Source: Kryptolebias marmoratus
Taxonomy: Eukaryota > Chordata > Actinopteri > Cyprinodontiformes > Rivulidae
Reading direction: 5' to 3'
Assembly (NCBI RefSeq): GCF_001649575.2
Contig: NC_051451.1
Coordinates: 18,192,497-18,256,496 of the forward strand
Length of the DNA stretch: 64,000 bases
The notes below the pieces were generated by a model. The model had not been told where the DNA came from. It worked only from the letters and a program-made list of their open reading frames with translations, and made no database searches. Below, piece by piece: positions 1 to 64,000 of this stretch. Each line of letters opens with the position of its first letter. The first letter of the stretch is position 1. The translations under genes and the position numbers were made by a program.

Positions 1-172
1 GCGCCCCCTAGGTATGGGACAATATGATTTTTTTTGTCTGAGTAGCGGTAGGGGTTTTGTATCAGGCTGTCTGGTTAGCTTTTCCCCAGCATTTTCTCGT
101 TTTTCTGGGCAACGCGTTTTACCGGAGAAGAATAATAATAGAGTTTGTGCCACATAACAAACACACACTAAC

Positions 173-42276
<42,104 letters not shown>

Positions 42277-43195
42277 TACTTCCACCAAACAGGACACATT
42301 TGGCGGAACGCAGTCATTGACACTGAGGAGACCAAGGAGGGTTGGAGAAGAAGAAGAAGAAGAAGTGAAGGTAGAGGGCGGAGTCTGTCCTAATACTCGA
42401 TGTTTATTCTAATAACATTATTTTAGAGTTAACTTGAATAGAAATTTGTTGTTGTGTTAACTTTTGCTAGTCTGGCTTATTGGAAATTGATGACTAATTG
42501 TTTTGGAGAATTGTCCAAATTTATAAATCTCTTTCAGCTTGAATAAAATAATAGGCTGTTGTTTATACATTTTTAAGTTAATTTGGATTCATTAATTGAT
42601 CTGCTAACTATTTGACTCTGTACCTCTGTTTTACCTTAATTAAAAGGCTCTATCATTTGAAGAAAAAAAAAGAAGTACAGTTTGATTGAACTTAAACATT
42701 ACTTTAAAATTAAGTGTCCTTTTCAACTTAATTCCCAGGGCCTATTGAGATAACCTCATCATGGTACAGTAGATATTTAAACATTTTTCCAGTTGCTGTA
42801 GAAATCACCAATTGTTGGTAAATAAAAATTCTTAACTTCTCATGAAGTGTAGAATGGCCTTTTGTTGGATCTGATTCAATTTGTACCTCCATCAAACCTT
42901 TGCAGCTTTGATAACTATGTGGATATGAAAACATGACTGAATCTGTACAGTTTTAAGGTGGAGATAAGCAGATTCGGACTATCATCTCCAATGCATCTGC
43001 ATTATCGAGAATCTGTGCCTGGCACTTGTAATTTACTTACCGCAACTCAGCAATTACACGGGTGCACTAGGCAGGTAATAGTCGTCACAACGAAAGGCCA
43101 ACCTGGACGGTGGGACACATCACCCACCGACTGCACCAACATCAGCACAAAGGTGGCACCAAATTCCCGACACAAAATGCAAGAACTTGGATCAC

Positions 43196-43229
<34 letters not shown>

Positions 43230-45629
43230 GATTGCAAATCCTACATCCCTGCATTCACACAGTTGTTACTTTGCCACCTCCCCCCACCACAGAGCACTTT
43301 TGCAAACCAATACTTTCGCTCCAACAACGGCGATCACATCCTCATCAGGACAGCAGAGGGCCACGAAGAAATGGCTTAAAAACTGCTTAGGAACGGCTCA
43401 GAGAACACATTAATTGAGTCTAAGTGTATCACCTTGTCCCAAAAGTACTCAGATACAAATTTGATGGCACCTATAAAAAAAAAACAATACACAGAAAGAA
43501 CAGCCCACAAACAAGAGGACTTGTTTGTGTCACTTCCCTGTCCTCCTACCCTTCAGACGGTCAAGGCAGATGGCCAAATCTATTTAGAGAAAGAAAAAAG
43601 TTATTTTCATAATCACCTGATGCCTCCTGCATTTCTCGGGCTGAGGGACTGAATCAAGTTCAGTCTGCCCCTTTGTTCCTTTGACTACACAACTTTCAAA
43701 ACTGTCATTATATTCTTACAAATTCACTAAGCTGAATTGTAAATTTCTCAGTATCAGTCTTTACAAATTTACCATCTTTCCAGCCTCTGTGAATTAAGAC
43801 AGCAGGAAGGCCATCATTTTACACAGATTTTAGGCAAATACAATATTGACAGTCCCCTAAAAGCTCAATTACCTTAAATTTGCATACCTACTACTGACAA
43901 GAGCTGTCTTCATGTTGGTCCTTGTAATAAATGCTAATCAACCAAATGTGACGCGCAGACTTTCATTTCCTGTTTTCATATTTTTAAAACACTGTGAGAA
44001 ATTGCAAAGGACAAACATAATTCAAGCAATAATTTATCAGGCTGAAATAAATGATTTATTAGGCACAGATGCTTTATTGAATTAATTCATTACCTTGATG
44101 TACAAATTGAATAAGCTGTTTGATAACAGAGCCAAATAGCAGAAGGTATCAACAGCACCTGAGAATCTGTACTTTTCCACCAAAATGTAACTAATTAGGT
44201 TTTAATGAAAAATGAGGAAAATCTCTTCCAGAGATTAATCATGCTCGACTTTCTCTCCATAGTCACAGTAAATTGAAGTTGCTTTAAAAGTGGATTACTT
44301 GCATTTAATACGAGTGTTGCATTGCCAGCAAGATTTGTAACCTTGAGCTCAAGTTTCGGAAATATTATTTTTTTACGCAAAACAGCCAAACTTATTTAGA
44401 TTAACTGATTAAAAGCAGGAACACAAATGATTAGATTTTACTTTTCAATATAGCCTCCCAAAGTTTCAACTAAGCACCCACCATGTTTTTGTCAATTCAC
44501 TGCCAGTACAGTTCATTTAAATACTTTATGACCATCTTTAGTATTTAAAACATGAATAAGCTGATTGGAAACAACCAATCAAAGGTATGATTCTAATCAT
44601 GAATCAGAAATAAACTACCTGCTATTTAGCATCAAGTTGATATGTGGCAAGAAGTAAACTGGGGAACAAGAACAGTGAGAACACTCTTTGAAAGGCACAC
44701 AACACAGAAATCAACTACCTGTGGTGTTTGTTCGCATGTATTTATCCTGTGTATTAAAATGTCAGAGACTTAAAATCATATTACAAAGACAAGATAATTA
44801 GTTGCTCCACATAGGGCAAGAATTTAAAAAAATGTTTAATAAAGTATGAAGTTTCTTTGCCTGCCAAACTTCTGAACACCCTTCTTTTTACGACTTGCTT
44901 TTTGGCAATTATTTTATATTCCTAAGCACATGCGAGCATTAGTCTACTTGTTAATGCCAGAGAATGCTTCAATTTATATCAGGCCAAAATATGAATGCTG
45001 CAAACAAACAATTTTGCATATTTAGTCTTCTGTGTTTTCTGCCTTTTATGCAGTGAGCCATTGTAAACATTTATTTTTGCATTCATGCGGTTTCCCCATT
45101 TTCCCTTTGCTGGTTAATGCATTCTTCTGGCCTTTTGGGAACCAACTGTTTATTGACGGATGGCAGTCAGCCTGAAATTGTTTTCGCAAAACTGTAATCC
45201 ACTTTAAGCAACTTATCAGAAAATTTTATTCCCAAAACAAAAGGCACTGTGACGAAACATGAAACCGATACACAATATTGCAAACAAAATTAGGACTACT
45301 ATTTGTAACAGGAAAACCTAGGACTCGATTTTATATTCCCTCAGTTTCATTTTTCTCTTAAAGCATTTTAAAATCTACTCCAAATGTTTTATTTAATTAG
45401 GGTATTTCACTTTGCTTAACGTGAGGAAAACAAACAAATCAGGAAAAGAATACAGAACATTGCTTAGCATGACTGCAGACAGAGTGACTTAACTTTTAAA
45501 GCTTGCTTTTCATTTAACATATCTGACCTACAATGCATCTTAGATTAGTTAGTTTCATTAAGAGGTGCGGGGCAGGAAGAGTGGGGGTGGGTCAGAATGG
45601 CCAGATGTTGAGGGCGTTTTCCTTTCAAG
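42277..45629. other. Intergenic region between actn2 and ryr2
   Basis: 3.35 kb from the actn2 stop to the ryr2 start codon. It contains the actn2 3' UTR, the ryr2 5' UTR and presumably the ryr2 promoter. Several AATAAA strings lie on the minus strand (for example near 45149-45154), but I cannot choose the functional one. A (GAA)n run lies near 42346-42366 and a CA repeat at 43200-43227. No conserved third gene (such as mtr) is seen. Confidence 0.7.
43199..43227. repeat. (CA)n microsatellite upstream of ryr2
   Basis: About 14 CA units in the actn2-ryr2 intergenic region. Confidence 0.9.

Positions 45630-64000
<18,371 letters not shown>

Noticed and set aside
1..172. ryr2 exon 78 at the left edge
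   Set aside because: No reading frame resembling the segment after ALTEK was found in these bases.

Overview
This window is nuclear DNA from a ray-finned (teleost) fish. The evidence is split vertebrate genes with GT-AG introns, Rex3/RTE-like, L2-like and hAT-like repeats typical of teleosts, abundant microsatellites and four runs of N. I cannot name the species; a percomorph-type fish is my guess from the repeats.

Almost all coding signal is on the minus strand, in two large muscle genes arranged head to tail. From the right edge, actn2 (sarcomeric alpha-actinin 2) runs from 59578 to its stop at 45630: exons 2-21 are all present with intact splice phases, while exon 1 lies beyond the right edge. 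After about 6.6 kb (45629 to 42277 plus ryr2 intron 1 beyond it; the strictly intergenic part is 3.35 kb), ryr2 (ryanodine receptor, sarcoplasmic-reticulum calcium-release channel) starts at the ATG at 42276 and runs off the left edge. I could place 77 coding exons, covering about 3,670 codons, roughly the first three quarters of the channel; the pore region is outside the window. In mammals ACTN2, MTR and RYR2 sit in the same order and orientation, so this is the conserved ACTN2-RYR2 locus without MTR between them. Both products work in striated and cardiac muscle: alpha-actinin 2 crosslinks actin at the Z-disc, and RyR2 releases calcium for contraction.

A third gene sits inside actn2 intron 12 (51818-53419), on the same strand: three exons, a signal peptide, an intact 417-residue cysteine-free product with about nine degenerate Val-Ser-Trp / Pro-Pro-Lys-Lys repeats, and its own polyadenylation signal. 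I do not recognise it, and it is the best candidate for something undescribed.

Oddities in ryr2: exon 64 (6493-6546) carries a one-base frameshift with an in-frame stop, although the other 76 exons are phase-consistent; intron 7 uses a GC donor; exon 7 has an 8-residue insertion; one calmodulin-anchor position is Leu where Phe is expected; and a long TTTC microsatellite forms the polypyrimidine tract of exon 54.

Inserted elements: an L2-like LINE (about 25860-27025, plus strand), a Rex3-like LINE with a 12-bp target duplication (33841-34634, minus strand), a hAT-like element with terminal inverted repeats and a near-perfect 8-bp duplication (46382-47792), and two palindromic MITE-like elements (38651-38808; 62182-62606). 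Three of the four N gaps fall inside such elements. Remaining introns, the 3.35-kb intergenic stretch and the region right of 59578 hold no other gene that I can recognise. Exon numbers count from the ATG exon of ryr2, and from the known vertebrate ACTN2 structure for actn2. Boundaries were read by eye from splice signals and should be taken as good to within 1-2 bases.
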